Source of the DNA: Clostridiales bacterium UBA8153
GTDB taxonomy: Bacteria; Bacillota; Sulfobacillia; UBA8153
Length of the DNA: 5,106 nucleotides
NCBI GenBank assembly: GCA_003449495.1
Contig: DMHJ01000262.1
Span: 1-5,106 of the forward strand
Reading direction: 5' to 3'
Positions 1 through 5,106 of the stretch are shown piece after piece; the first letter of the stretch is position 1; each line of letters begins with the position of its first letter. Made by a program: the position numbers and the translations under genes. Under the pieces are notes generated by a model. The model saw only the letters and a list, made by a program, of their open reading frames with translations. It was not told the origin of the DNA and ran no database searches.

Positions 1-53
1 TCTAGATCCCTTAGTATGGCGACAACGTCCAGCTTTTCATCGGGCCTGAGCAC
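1..53 (-). CDS. oraE: D-ornithine 4,5-aminomutase large subunit OraE, N-terminal fragment (runs off the window)
   Basis: Only the first 17 codons are present. They read MLRPDEKLDVVAILRDL from a GTG at 53-51, and the frame is still open at the window edge. The stretch EKLDVVAILRDL resembles the N-terminus of OraE as I remember it. The position directly after oraS is where oraE is expected. The start is supported by AAGGGGGG at 69-62, 8 nt upstream. The gene overlaps the end of oraS by 17 nt in another frame, which suggests translational coupling. The complete family protein carries the adenosylcobalamin-binding domain and the PLP-binding lysine and, with OraS, converts D-ornithine to 2,4-diaminopentanoate by moving the terminal amino group. 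None of those catalytic parts is visible here. The identification rests on context plus a short N-terminal match. Confidence 0.8.
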   Translation of the reverse strand, partial: MLRPDEKLDVVAILRDL

Positions 54-396
54 CCGGGCCACCCCCCTTCAGGTCGGCCCAGAGCTGTCCCTGGGCCATG
101 GCCAGCCCGGCCTCGCGGATGGACAGGCCGAATGAGCGGGCCGCCCGGCATACTAGGCCGCCGGCCCCCTGCCCCAGTAAGCCATGGTCGATACACCGGT
201 CTACAATGGCCTTGGCCTCTAAGCTGGAGAAGCCCATGCGCAATATCACCGCGCGCTCAATGGACGGGGAAGTGTGAGTGCGCGCCAGCTCCACCATGGG
301 CGCCACCACCTGGTGGGCGAGCTGCCAGAACCGCTCCTTGAGCTCCCCGTCGGTAAGGTGGGCCAGACGCTCGCGCCGCTCGGAAAAGTCGGCCAT
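37..396 (-). CDS. oraS: D-ornithine 4,5-aminomutase small subunit OraS
   Basis: This is the small subunit of the adenosylcobalamin/PLP enzyme D-ornithine 4,5-aminomutase (EC 5.4.3.5), a cytoplasmic enzyme of anaerobic ornithine fermentation. The 119-residue product matches the usual length of about 120. The family signature is clear: SPSIERAVILRMGFSSLE at residues 43-60, then AKAIVD, a GLLGQGAG turn at 72-79 and SIREAGLA near 92-99. The ATG at 396-394 is preferred over an in-frame GTG at 423-421 because AAGGGAG (411-405) sits 8 nt upstream of the ATG, and the protein then begins MADFSERRERLAHL like known family members. It starts 14 nt after the ortB stop, and its end overlaps oraE. The small subunit is thought to stabilise the large catalytic subunit and carries no cofactor motif itself. 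Nothing is truncated. Confidence 0.95.
   Translation of the reverse strand: MADFSERRERLAHLTDGELKERFWQLAHQVVAPMVELARTHTSPSIERAVILRMGFSSLEAKAIVDRCIDHGLLGQGAGGLVCRAARSFGLSIREAGLAMAQGQLWADLKGGGPGAQAR
62..69 (-). promoter_or_regulatory. Ribosome binding site of oraE
   Basis: The minus strand reads AAGGGGGG here, 8 nt before the GTG at 53. It lies inside the oraS coding region. It is the main reason for placing the oraE start at that GTG rather than at the ATG at 40-38, which leads to a stop after nine codons. Confidence 0.7.
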
Positions 397-404
397 ACGT
401 TCAA

Positions 405-411
405 CTCCCTT
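405..411 (-). promoter_or_regulatory. Ribosome binding site of oraS
   Basis: AAGGGAG begins at the last base of the ortB stop codon and lies 8 nt before the ATG at 396. It decides between this ATG and the upstream GTG at 423. Confidence 0.75.
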
Positions 412-1826
412 CAACCTGGACACTCCACGCCGAGCTCCTGCAGAACCCCCAGGACAAATTGGGCATCCGCCCGCGTCTCCTCGGTGAGAAACTCGATCTC
501 ACCGGCGCTGACCTGGGCCAGGCCGAAATGGTTCACGGCATTGCGCAGGTAGGACCTGCGGACGGCCCCAAGGTCGAAATCGCGGACCTGGATCTGTCCG
601 GGAGAGTCGGGTATGGAAATGACCTTCCCCGGCACGTTCAAAGCCGGATCCCCCAACTGTACCGTTACCCCGCTCTCCCGGGCGAAGGTCAACTGGGCGG
701 AGGGATGCTTGCCGGCCCCGGTATACTCGGTCTCCTGGACCACCAGGATCCCGCCGGTGGGCAGCTCGCGGGAGAGGGCCAGGGCGGCGGCCAACGAGGT
801 GTTGCCGGCCGGGCCGCGCTCCAACCCCTCCAGCTGGGCCAGGGCCTCAGTGGTGTAGAATACGTCGCCCTGGGTGACCAGGACGTAGCGATCCAGGTAG
901 CGCAGGGGGCGGGCGGCGTTAATGGGCACATCGGTGCGGTCGGGCCAGGTGGCAAACGGTACCCCGAAGCCGGTATGGCCGGTGGTAAAAGATTTGCGGT
1001 TGAAATCCCGGTCGCTGGCCATATGCAGCCCGCGCAGATCGACGGAAGCTCCCACCACCACGGTAGCGGTACAGCCGGCCTTGGCCAGGCCGCGGGCCGT
1101 GCCGGTGACGTTGCCCCCGCCGGCGTGGGTTACCACCACCACGTCCGGAGCGCGGCCGTAGCGCTCGATGACCTCCCGGCCGATCTCGTAACCCAGAGTC
1201 TCGATACCGGCTATGCCGAAGGGAGTGTAGAGCGAGGCGTTGAAGTACCCGGTTTCTTCCAGGAGTTTCAGGGCCACGTAGAACAGCTCGGGCCCCACCG
1301 TGAGCTGGACCACCTCTGCCCCGTACGCTTCGCACACCCGGCCCTTTTCGATGATCTCCGGCTGGCCCACACCCCGGCTGTCGTAGACTTCCTGGACGAT
1401 GATGCAGGGCAGCCCCTGCATGGCGGCTTGGGAGGCCACCGCCGCACCGTAATTGCCGCTGGTGGCCGCCAGTACGCCGGGATACCCATGGCGCTTGGCG
1501 TGATGGACCGAAACGGAAGCCCGGCGGGCCTTGAATGAACCCGAGGGATTGCCGGCCTCGTCCTTGACCAGGATGCGCGCGCCGTGACCCGCCGGGGCGG
1601 TGGCCCGGGACAACTGGGTCAAGTTCCTCATTTCCAGAAGGGGCGTGCCTCCCACACCGCTGGCGCGCTGGATGGCGATGATCTCCTCTAGACCGTAGCC
1701 GGTCTGAGCCATCATGCCTTCATAGTCGAAGGTCATGCGGCCGGTCCTGAACCTATCGTAGTCAATGCCCACCGCATCCCTTATGATCTGGGCCTTGCGG
1801 GACATTACCGCCTGGTAGTCACTCAT
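411..1826 (-). CDS. ortB: 2-amino-4-oxopentanoate thiolase, PLP-dependent beta subunit OrtB
   Basis: This is the catalytic subunit of 2-amino-4-ketopentanoate thiolase (EC 2.3.1.263). With OrtA it splits 2-amino-4-oxopentanoate with CoA to acetyl-CoA and alanine, the last step of oxidative ornithine breakdown. The 471-residue protein has a tryptophan-synthase-beta/threonine-synthase type PLP fold. SGSFKARRA (95-103) contains the likely Schiff-base lysine K99. ATSGNYGAA (121-129) is the Ser-Gly-Asn loop of this fold, and HAGGGNVTG (234-242) is the glycine-rich phosphate-binding loop. The length fits the family. The ATG at 1826 lies inside the end of ortA (8-nt overlap), with GGGGAGAGG at 1840-1832 as ribosome binding site. 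The gene is intact. Without context a threonine-synthase-like annotation would be possible, but the ord-ortA-ortB-oraS order makes OrtB secure. Confidence 0.95.
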   Translation of the reverse strand: MSDYQAVMSRKAQIIRDAVGIDYDRFRTGRMTFDYEGMMAQTGYGLEEIIAIQRASGVGGTPLLEMRNLTQLSRATAPAGHGARILVKDEAGNPSGSFKARRASVSVHHAKRHGYPGVLAATSGNYGAAVASQAAMQGLPCIIVQEVYDSRGVGQPEIIEKGRVCEAYGAEVVQLTVGPELFYVALKLLEETGYFNASLYTPFGIAGIETLGYEIGREVIERYGRAPDVVVVTHAGGGNVTGTARGLAKAGCTATVVVGASVDLRGLHMASDRDFNRKSFTTGHTGFGVPFATWPDRTDVPINAARPLRYLDRYVLVTQGDVFYTTEALAQLEGLERGPAGNTSLAAALALSRELPTGGILVVQETEYTGAGKHPSAQLTFARESGVTVQLGDPALNVPGKVISIPDSPGQIQVRDFDLGAVRRSYLRNAVNHFGLAQVSAGEIEFLTEETRADAQFVLGVLQELGVECPG

Positions 1827-2139
1827 GTTCGCCTCTCCCCGGCCGGTAGCGGCGCCTTAGTCCGGCGGCAACGGCCAAAAGCTCGGGAACGGGCCGGCCG
1901 AAGCCGTGACCATAGCTGGGCTCGATGGCCACCAAGATTCCGGCCAGCGTCCTGCCTGCCGCCGTCTTGATGGTGACCGGCTGGCCCATGCCGGCCTCAT
2001 GGTCGCAGAAGCCGTTGACCCACATTTCCAGGGGGACTCTGGCCGTGTCTTCCGGGACGGCCGGGGCCCTGGCGCCGGCGGCCAGGACCACCTTGTGGAT
2101 CCGCACCCAGTCGCCGGGATACGCCCTTTCTTTGATCAC
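1819..2139 (-). CDS. ortA: 2-amino-4-oxopentanoate thiolase alpha subunit OrtA
   Basis: This is the small partner of OrtB in the CoA-dependent thiolase of ornithine fermentation. The 106-residue product has the features I associate with OrtA: GDWVRIH (9-15), RAPAVPEDT (24-32), PLEMWVNGF (36-44), GRTLAG (62-67) and the C-terminal PSYGHGFGRPVPEL (74-87). It has no cofactor motif, signal peptide or membrane segment. Two in-frame GTG codons compete. The one at 2148-2146 overlaps the ord stop and has only a weak AGG upstream. The one at 2139-2137 follows GAGGTGA (2151-2145) by 5 nt and gives MIKERAYPGDW, so I chose it. The longer version would be 109 residues. The gene begins just after ord and ends in an 8-nt overlap with ortB, consistent with roughly equal production of the two subunits. 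Confidence 0.93.
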   Translation of the reverse strand: MIKERAYPGDWVRIHKVVLAAGARAPAVPEDTARVPLEMWVNGFCDHEAGMGQPVTIKTAAGRTLAGILVAIEPSYGHGFGRPVPELLAVAAGLRRRYRPGRGEHE

Positions 2140-2144
2140 GCCGT

Positions 2145-2151
2145 TCACCTC
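2145..2151 (-). promoter_or_regulatory. Ribosome binding site of ortA
   Basis: GAGGTGA, a 7-nt match to the 16S anti-Shine-Dalgarno complement, overlaps the ord stop codon and precedes the GTG at 2139 by 5 nt. It favours that start over the GTG at 2148, which lies inside this motif. Confidence 0.65.
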
Positions 2152-3170
2152 TTACCTGGGATGGCCCGGGGCAAAGGCAGGTCTATCATGGTGAGAAGGC
2201 CCGGCTTTGCTGCCATCACCAGCGGCACTGCATTTACGGCCATGGCGATGGTGCCCAGCCCACCGGGGATCTCCGGCCGGATGGACATGGCGATGCCGGG
2301 TGTTCCCTCGACGTTTATGTAGTCTCCCGTGGCCACACCGGCCAGTTCCGGGAGCACTTGCTGGGGGTGTTCCAGGCGGATGAGTTCTTCTTCCCCGGCA
2401 TAGCCCGACGCTGTGTGGGAGCAGCCGGCCACCTGTCCCGGCTCCACCGTCACGTATCTGGTCTGCCGGCGCACGGTGCTGATGATAGGCTCTTTGCGCT
2501 GCTCTACGCGGTCTAACCTCCAGCCCAGCGCCCGGGCGATGAGGCTGATGGACTCGGGAAAGCCCACGTGCCCCACGATGGTACCGCGGGCGAGCCCGGC
2601 CTGGAACTCCTCGGGATGTAGCCCGACCCCCTGGGTCCGCATAACCGTAGGTCCGAAGGGGGAGAGGTCGTTGACCCGGCGGGCAACGACCTTATCCACG
2701 TGGATGCAGACCCCGCTAAGGCAAATGATGAGTAGATCGAGAACGAACCCGGGGTTAATCCCAGTGCCCAGCACACATACGCCGCGGCTGAGCGCCGCCT
2801 GATGCATGCGCTCGGCCAGCCCGGCATGCTGCGCGTAAGCATCGGCCATCTCTTCGGCGATGCTCACCACGTGGGCGCCGGACTCGATGGCCGTCAAGAC
2901 ATCGCCTAGGACTTCGCTGACAAAGGAGGCGGTGGCCAGGATGACCACGTCGGGCCGGCCGGAGGCCAAGGCCTCACCAGCGTTCCGCCACACCACCACG
3001 CCCGTCCTGCCGCCTAGGTCCACCACCTCCGCGACGTCCCGGCCCACTTTCTCCGGGTGGGTATCTACCGCCGCCACTAGCTCCAGGCCGGGCTTGTCCA
3101 GGATGGCGCGACAGATGCCCCCGCCCATGGCACCCAAACCCCAAACCGCTACTCTGGTGGTCTTCTGCAA
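2145..3170 (-). CDS. ord: 2,4-diaminopentanoate dehydrogenase Ord
   Basis: Ord (EC 1.4.1.12) is the NAD(P)-dependent enzyme that oxidatively deaminates 2,4-diaminopentanoate to 2-amino-4-oxopentanoate and ammonia, linking OraSE to OrtAB. The product is 341 residues from the chosen start. The N-terminal Rossmann fold is plain: RVAVWGLGAMGGG (6-18) is the dinucleotide loop, and the second strand ends LVAAVD, with D36 where an acidic residue usually contacts the NAD ribose. LGTGINPGFVLDLL (134-147) is typical of the dihydrodipicolinate-reductase-like group containing Ord. The C-terminal half carries the substrate and oligomer domain. I start at TTG (3170-3168) because GGGAGGGA (3184-3177) lies just upstream at ideal distance. 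The in-frame GTG at 3203 would add 11 residues that include this ribosome binding site. It is the first gene of the minus-strand operon. The stop overlaps the alternative ortA start. Confidence 0.95.
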   Translation of the reverse strand: MQKTTRVAVWGLGAMGGGICRAILDKPGLELVAAVDTHPEKVGRDVAEVVDLGGRTGVVVWRNAGEALASGRPDVVILATASFVSEVLGDVLTAIESGAHVVSIAEEMADAYAQHAGLAERMHQAALSRGVCVLGTGINPGFVLDLLIICLSGVCIHVDKVVARRVNDLSPFGPTVMRTQGVGLHPEEFQAGLARGTIVGHVGFPESISLIARALGWRLDRVEQRKEPIISTVRRQTRYVTVEPGQVAGCSHTASGYAGEEELIRLEHPQQVLPELAGVATGDYINVEGTPGIAMSIRPEIPGGLGTIAMAVNAVPLVMAAKPGLLTMIDLPLPRAIPGKR

Positions 3171-3176
3171 TGCGTA

Positions 3177-3184
3177 TCCCTCCC
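3177..3184 (-). promoter_or_regulatory. Ribosome binding site of ord, implying a TTG start
   Basis: GGGAGGGA is followed after 6 nt (8 nt from the GGAGG core) by TTG at 3170. The GTG at 3203 has no comparable upstream site, so the strong motif would be wasted inside the gene if translation began there. Confidence 0.75.
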
Positions 3185-3214
3185 GGGGGCCGGTAAGGCC
3201 CACAGCTTGCTATG

Positions 3215-3230
3215 TATGCATTCTTGCATA
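3215..3230. repeat. Inverted repeat TATGCA-N4-TGCATA, candidate operator
   Basis: Two perfect 6-bp arms are separated by TTCT, 45 bp upstream of the ord TTG. Size, symmetry and location suit a dimeric regulator acting on the ornithine operon, or a site overlapping its promoter. The symmetry is seen directly. The regulatory role is inferred and the cognate protein is unknown. Confidence 0.35.
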
Positions 3231-3249
3231 AACCCGTGATTCCTGCCAT

Positions 3250-3262
3250 ATTTGCCGCAAAT
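3250..3262. repeat. Inverted repeat ATTTGC-C-GCAAAT, candidate operator
   Basis: This is a perfect 13-bp odd palindrome with 6-bp arms. Its centre is about 33 bp from that of the repeat at 3215-3230, close to three helical turns, so both could lie on nearly the same DNA face. It may be part of the ord promoter control. The function is inferred only. Confidence 0.3.
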
Positions 3263-3297
3263 GGATCGGCCCGTTGCCGACTATCGACCCAACCGAT

Positions 3298-3319
3298 CGC
3301 CTGAGGTCAGACCCAGGCG
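3298..3319. repeat. Hairpin-forming inverted repeat with a GGTCAGACC core
   Basis: CGCCTG (3298-3303) pairs with CAGGCG (3314-3319). Inside lies the perfect 9-bp palindrome GGTCAGACC (3305-3313), with a single unpaired A at 3304. The core fits the GGTCNGACC centre of operators bound by FadR-type GntR-family repressors, many of which control organic-acid catabolism. It could therefore be an operator for ttdAB or for both units. No T run follows, so it is not a standard terminator. The symmetry is observed, while the regulator assignment is a guess from a short motif. Confidence 0.3.
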
Positions 3320-3486
3320 GGAGCTTGCCTAGCAGCACGCAATGCCATTATGCTTCGCCACGGGATCGCCCATGACCGGTCGCCTGGCGGGCCCCGTCAG
3401 AAAGCACCAGCGACCCGCATACCTGGGTTGCGCGTCAAGTGCCGTACCCGGCCCGGAAGGACTTGGCGAGGAGAGAGGAGAAAGCT

Positions 3487-3570
3487 GTGTGGTGGTCGCG
3501 GCCGGGGGTCCGGGAGCGAACGGCCGGGATACCGAGGAGGCGGATGGCATGGCAGATTGCACCGGAGTAG
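3487..3570 (+). CDS. Possible 27-residue leader ORF overlapping the ttdA start (doubtful)
   Basis: The purine-rich run GAGAGAGGAG (3471-3480) is a strong ribosome binding site 6 nt before a GTG at 3487. That GTG opens a 27-codon frame beginning MWWSRPGVRERTAG, which ends at TAG 3568-3570, inside ttdA in another frame. Translation through it could be coupled to ttdA initiation. The same site also stands 8 nt before GTG 3489, which is in frame with ttdA and would give that protein 20 extra N-terminal residues instead. No similarity is recognised, and the Gly/Pro/Arg-rich composition is what GC-rich noncoding DNA gives by chance. Confidence 0.15.
   Translation: MWWSRPGVRERTAGIPRRRMAWQIAPE
3534..3540 (+). 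promoter_or_regulatory. Ribosome binding site of ttdA
   Basis: GAGGAGG lies 8 nt before the ATG at 3549, an optimal arrangement that fixes the ttdA start. The nearer ATG at 3544 is too close and out of frame. Confidence 0.75.
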
Positions 3571-4448
3571 GTGGTCTGACCGAGCGTATGGCCAGATTTG
3601 TGGCGGTGGTCTCCAAAAGGCTACCCGATGACGTGGTGGACAGACTGTCCGAGTTGAGACTCAAGGAAGACGGCCCGCTGGGCCAGACCATCTATGACTC
3701 ACTATTCGCCAACCTGGAGCAGGCCCAGGCTCTGGACCGGCCGTGCTGCCAGGATACCGGGGTGATCAGCTACTTCGTCAGAGCGGGCACCGGTTTCCCT
3801 CTCCTTTCGTCGCTGCACCAAGTGCTGGTAGACGCGGTGAAGAGGGCCACGGTCCTGGCGCCGTTGCGACATAACGCCGTGGAGATTTTCGATGAAGTCA
3901 ACACCGGCACCAACGTGGGGGAGCGGATCCCGTTTATACACTGGGAGCTGGTCGACGACGGGGATGACGTCGAGATCGAAGTGTACATGGCGGGGGGAGG
4001 CAGCAGCCTGCCGGGCCGGGTCATTACGTTAATGCCCTCCGCAGGGTATGAGAGCATCGCCCAGTACGTGTTCGATACCGTAGTTGAGTGGGGCATCAAC
4101 GCCTGTCCCCCGCTGGTGGTGGGGGTGGGCATCGCCGGCTCTTCGGAGCTAGCGGCCCTGCTCTCCAAGAAAGCCATTCTGAGACCCATCGGCACCCGGC
4201 ACCCTAACCCCAAGGGGGCCGCCCTGGAACAGCTCCTCGAGCACGGGTTGAACCAGCTGGGCATGGGGCCCCAGGGTCTTGCAGGCAGATCGCCGGTACT
4301 GGCCGTCCACATCGAGTCGGCGGCCAGGCACCCATCGACCCTCTCTGCCGGCATCAGCATGGGCTGCTGGGCCCATCGCCGGGGAACCATCCGGTTTCAC
4401 CGGGACCTTTCCAGCACGATCCTCTCCCACCGGGGGGTAGTGGTGTGA
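3549..4448 (+). CDS. ttdA: L(+)-tartrate dehydratase alpha subunit
   Basis: This is the iron-sulfur subunit of L(+)-tartrate dehydratase (EC 4.2.1.32), which dehydrates L-tartrate to oxaloacetate and belongs to the class I fumarase family. The 299-residue length is close to the roughly 300 of E. coli TtdA. Three cysteines placed to bind the [4Fe-4S] cluster are visible: C67 in CCQDTG, C186 in NACPP and C273 in GCWAHRRG. Strongly TtdA-like stretches include [25 protein letters not shown] (104-120), [10 protein letters not shown] (142-151), [16 protein letters not shown] (209-224) and [12 protein letters not shown] (253-264). Two-subunit fumarases usually differ around the [13 protein letters not shown] segment, so tartrate (or a close hydroxydiacid) is the favoured substrate. 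Related dehydratases still cannot be excluded. The ATG at 3549 has an ideal ribosome binding site, and GTG 3489 is a longer alternative. The stop overlaps ttdB. Confidence 0.93.
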   Translation: MADCTGVGGLTERMARFVAVVSKRLPDDVVDRLSELRLKEDGPLGQTIYDSLFANLEQAQALDRPCCQDTGVISYFVRAGTGFPLLSSLHQVLVDAVKRATVLAPLRHNAVEIFDEVNTGTNVGERIPFIHWELVDDGDDVEIEVYMAGGGSSLPGRVITLMPSAGYESIAQYVFDTVVEWGINACPPLVVGVGIAGSSELAALLSKKAILRPIGTRHPNPKGAALEQLLEHGLNQLGMGPQGLAGRSPVLAVHIESAARHPSTLSAGISMGCWAHRRGTIRFHRDLSSTILSHRGVVV

Positions 4449-5056
4449 AGAAAGTATTGAGGACGCCTGTAGTCAACGAAGAGCTGGAGGGCATCAAGAT
4501 CGGGGATATCGTGTATCTGGATGGACACATCGTCACCTGCCGCGACGTGGGACACCGGAGGCTGATTGAGCTGGGTAGGAAGCTGCCGGTGGACCTTACG
4601 GGAAAGGCTATCTTCCACGCCGGACCCATCGTTGCCGGGGAAGCGGGCAATTACCGGATGATCTCCATCGGGCCCACGACCAGCATGAGGATGGAGAAGT
4701 TCGGGCGGGAGTTCATTGCCCGCACCGGCGTCAAACTGGTAGTGGGCAAAGGGGGCATGGGCAACGATACCGCCGCCGCCTGCCGGGAGCATAAGGCGCT
4801 GCATTGTGTGTTCCCCGGTGGCTGCGCAGTGCTCGGCGCTACGGCAGTGGAAGCCGTGGAGGCGGTGGAATGGCTCGACCTGGGCATGCCCGAAGCCCTT
4901 TGGGTCCTGCGCGTCAAAGAGCTGGGCCCTCTGGTGGTGTCCATTGACGCGGCCGGGAACAACCTGTTCGAGCTGACCAAGAGCACCTTCCGGACGCGCA
5001 AGGAATTCATCCTCGGCCAACTGAGCCCCCAGGTGGCTGCTTTGAACAAAAGGTGA
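4445..5056 (+). CDS. ttdB: L(+)-tartrate dehydratase beta subunit
   Basis: This is the second subunit of the heteromeric tartrate dehydratase, corresponding to the C-terminal domain of single-chain class I fumarases, which supplies substrate-binding residues to the cluster-bearing alpha subunit. The 203 residues match E. coli TtdB in length and along most of the chain: [21 protein letters not shown] (19-39), [10 protein letters not shown] (54-63), GPTTSMRME (76-84), [11 protein letters not shown] (96-106) and [14 protein letters not shown] (146-159). It starts with GTG at 4445, overlapping the ttdA stop as GTGA, with GGGGGG at 4432-4437 as ribosome binding site. The pair is therefore a coupled two-gene unit. 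No transporter or regulator for tartrate is seen downstream within the window. The gene is intact and ends with TGA. Confidence 0.94.
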   Translation: MKKVLRTPVVNEELEGIKIGDIVYLDGHIVTCRDVGHRRLIELGRKLPVDLTGKAIFHAGPIVAGEAGNYRMISIGPTTSMRMEKFGREFIARTGVKLVVGKGGMGNDTAAACREHKALHCVFPGGCAVLGATAVEAVEAVEWLDLGMPEALWVLRVKELGPLVVSIDAAGNNLFELTKSTFRTRKEFILGQLSPQVAALNKR

Positions 5057-5106
5057 GAACGGCCGGCCTGGCGGCACGACACCGGGGGCGGTCCGTCTGC
5101 GGTTAC
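5057..5106. other. Downstream flank of ttdB
   Basis: Fifty GC-rich bases follow the ttdB stop. They include the palindrome GGCCGGCC but no T run, so no terminator can be called. No start codon with a ribosome binding site is evident. The transcript may continue past the window. Confidence 0.3.

Larger units (their letters stand above)
3171..3548. promoter_or_regulatory. Divergent intergenic control region between ord and ttdA
   Basis: This 378-bp stretch must hold the promoters for both the ornithine operon (leftward) and ttdAB (rightward), unless they are read from further away. The part from about 3205 to 3265 is visibly more AT-rich than the flanking genes, as expected for promoter DNA. 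I found no good sigma-70 pair on either strand. The best plus-strand candidate, TTGCCT at 3325-3330 and CATTAT at 3346-3351, has a poor 15-bp spacer. I also found no sigma-54 GG-N10-GC element, no B12-riboswitch box and no hairpin followed by a T run. The region contains three inverted repeats, listed separately, and purine-rich ribosome binding sites before ttdA. Reading frames across it lack plausible start sites and family resemblance. Confidence 0.6.

Noticed and set aside
1..6. TCTAGA at the very start, possibly a cloning junction
   Set aside because: The oraE frame runs through it with sensible codons and a second copy occurs inside ortB (about 1687), so it is taken as native sequence.
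459..1538. A 359-codon open frame on the plus strand opposite ortB
   Set aside because: It lies entirely antisense to a clearly recognised gene, is Gly/Ala/His-rich without family resemblance, and is the usual open mirror frame of GC-rich coding DNA.
3264..3298. Inverted repeat GATCGG-N23-CCGATC
   Set aside because: The arms are short and far apart in GC-rich DNA. Such pairs are expected by chance, and the loop is too long for a typical operator.
3230..3500. Sigma-54 promoter, as often seen for amino-acid fermentation genes
   Set aside because: No GG-N10-GC pair in a TGGCAC/TTGC context could be found on either strand.
3342..3548. N-terminal extension of ttdA back to ATG 3342
   Set aside because: The 69 extra residues have no family counterpart and no ribosome binding site at 3342, while ATG 3549 has an ideal one and gives the expected length.
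3205..3548. Cobalamin riboswitch expected from the B12-dependent pathway
   Set aside because: No B12-box-like sequence or matching multi-stem layout was found by eye on either strand of the intergenic region.
3770..4390. A 206-codon minus-strand frame opposite ttdA
   Set aside because: It is a shadow of ttdA, whose plus-strand product matches a known family over its full length. The mirror protein is Ser/Pro-rich and unrecognisable.
4397..5077. A 226-codon minus-strand frame opposite ttdB
   Set aside because: It is antisense to an intact, well-matched ttdB and has low-complexity His/Pro/Gly composition.

Overview
The window comes from a bacterial chromosome with high GC (roughly 60% or more by eye), very strong GA-rich Shine-Dalgarno sites and frequent GTG/TTG starts. 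Its genes belong to anaerobic amino-acid fermentation. This fits a GC-rich, possibly thermophilic, anaerobic member of the Firmicutes (Clostridia) or a Synergistetes-type amino-acid fermenter. The sequence alone does not settle the lineage.

Left part (1-3170, minus strand): five tightly packed genes of the oxidative D-ornithine degradation pathway, transcribed right to left in the order ord, ortA, ortB, oraS, oraE. OraS and OraE together form the adenosylcobalamin- and PLP-dependent D-ornithine 4,5-aminomutase, which makes 2,4-diaminopentanoate. Ord oxidatively deaminates that to 2-amino-4-oxopentanoate. OrtA and OrtB cleave it with CoA to acetyl-CoA and alanine. Only the first 17 codons of oraE lie in the window (complement of 1-53). 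They start with GTG inside the end of oraS, behind a good ribosome binding site. Junctions are a 5-nt gap, an 8-nt overlap, a 14-nt gap and a 17-nt overlap, so this is almost certainly one translationally coupled operon. Ornithine racemase, which would supply D-ornithine from L-ornithine, is not visible and may lie past the left edge.

Middle (3171-3548): a 378-bp divergent intergenic region. It holds three candidate operator-like inverted repeats (3215-3230, 3250-3262, 3298-3319) and two strong plus-strand ribosome binding sites, but no convincing sigma-70 or sigma-54 promoter.

Right part (3549-5056, plus strand): two overlapping genes, ttdA and ttdB, for the alpha and beta subunits of an iron-sulfur L(+)-tartrate dehydratase of the class I fumarase family. 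This enzyme makes oxaloacetate from tartrate. The last 50 bases hold nothing recognisable.

The window is a well-preserved known catabolic operon beside a known hydroxyacid dehydratase. I see no new system, mobile element, CRISPR array or RNA gene. The points worth a second look are the truncated oraE at the edge, the corrected start codons, the symmetric elements in the shared control region, and the unexplained pairing of ornithine and tartrate catabolism.
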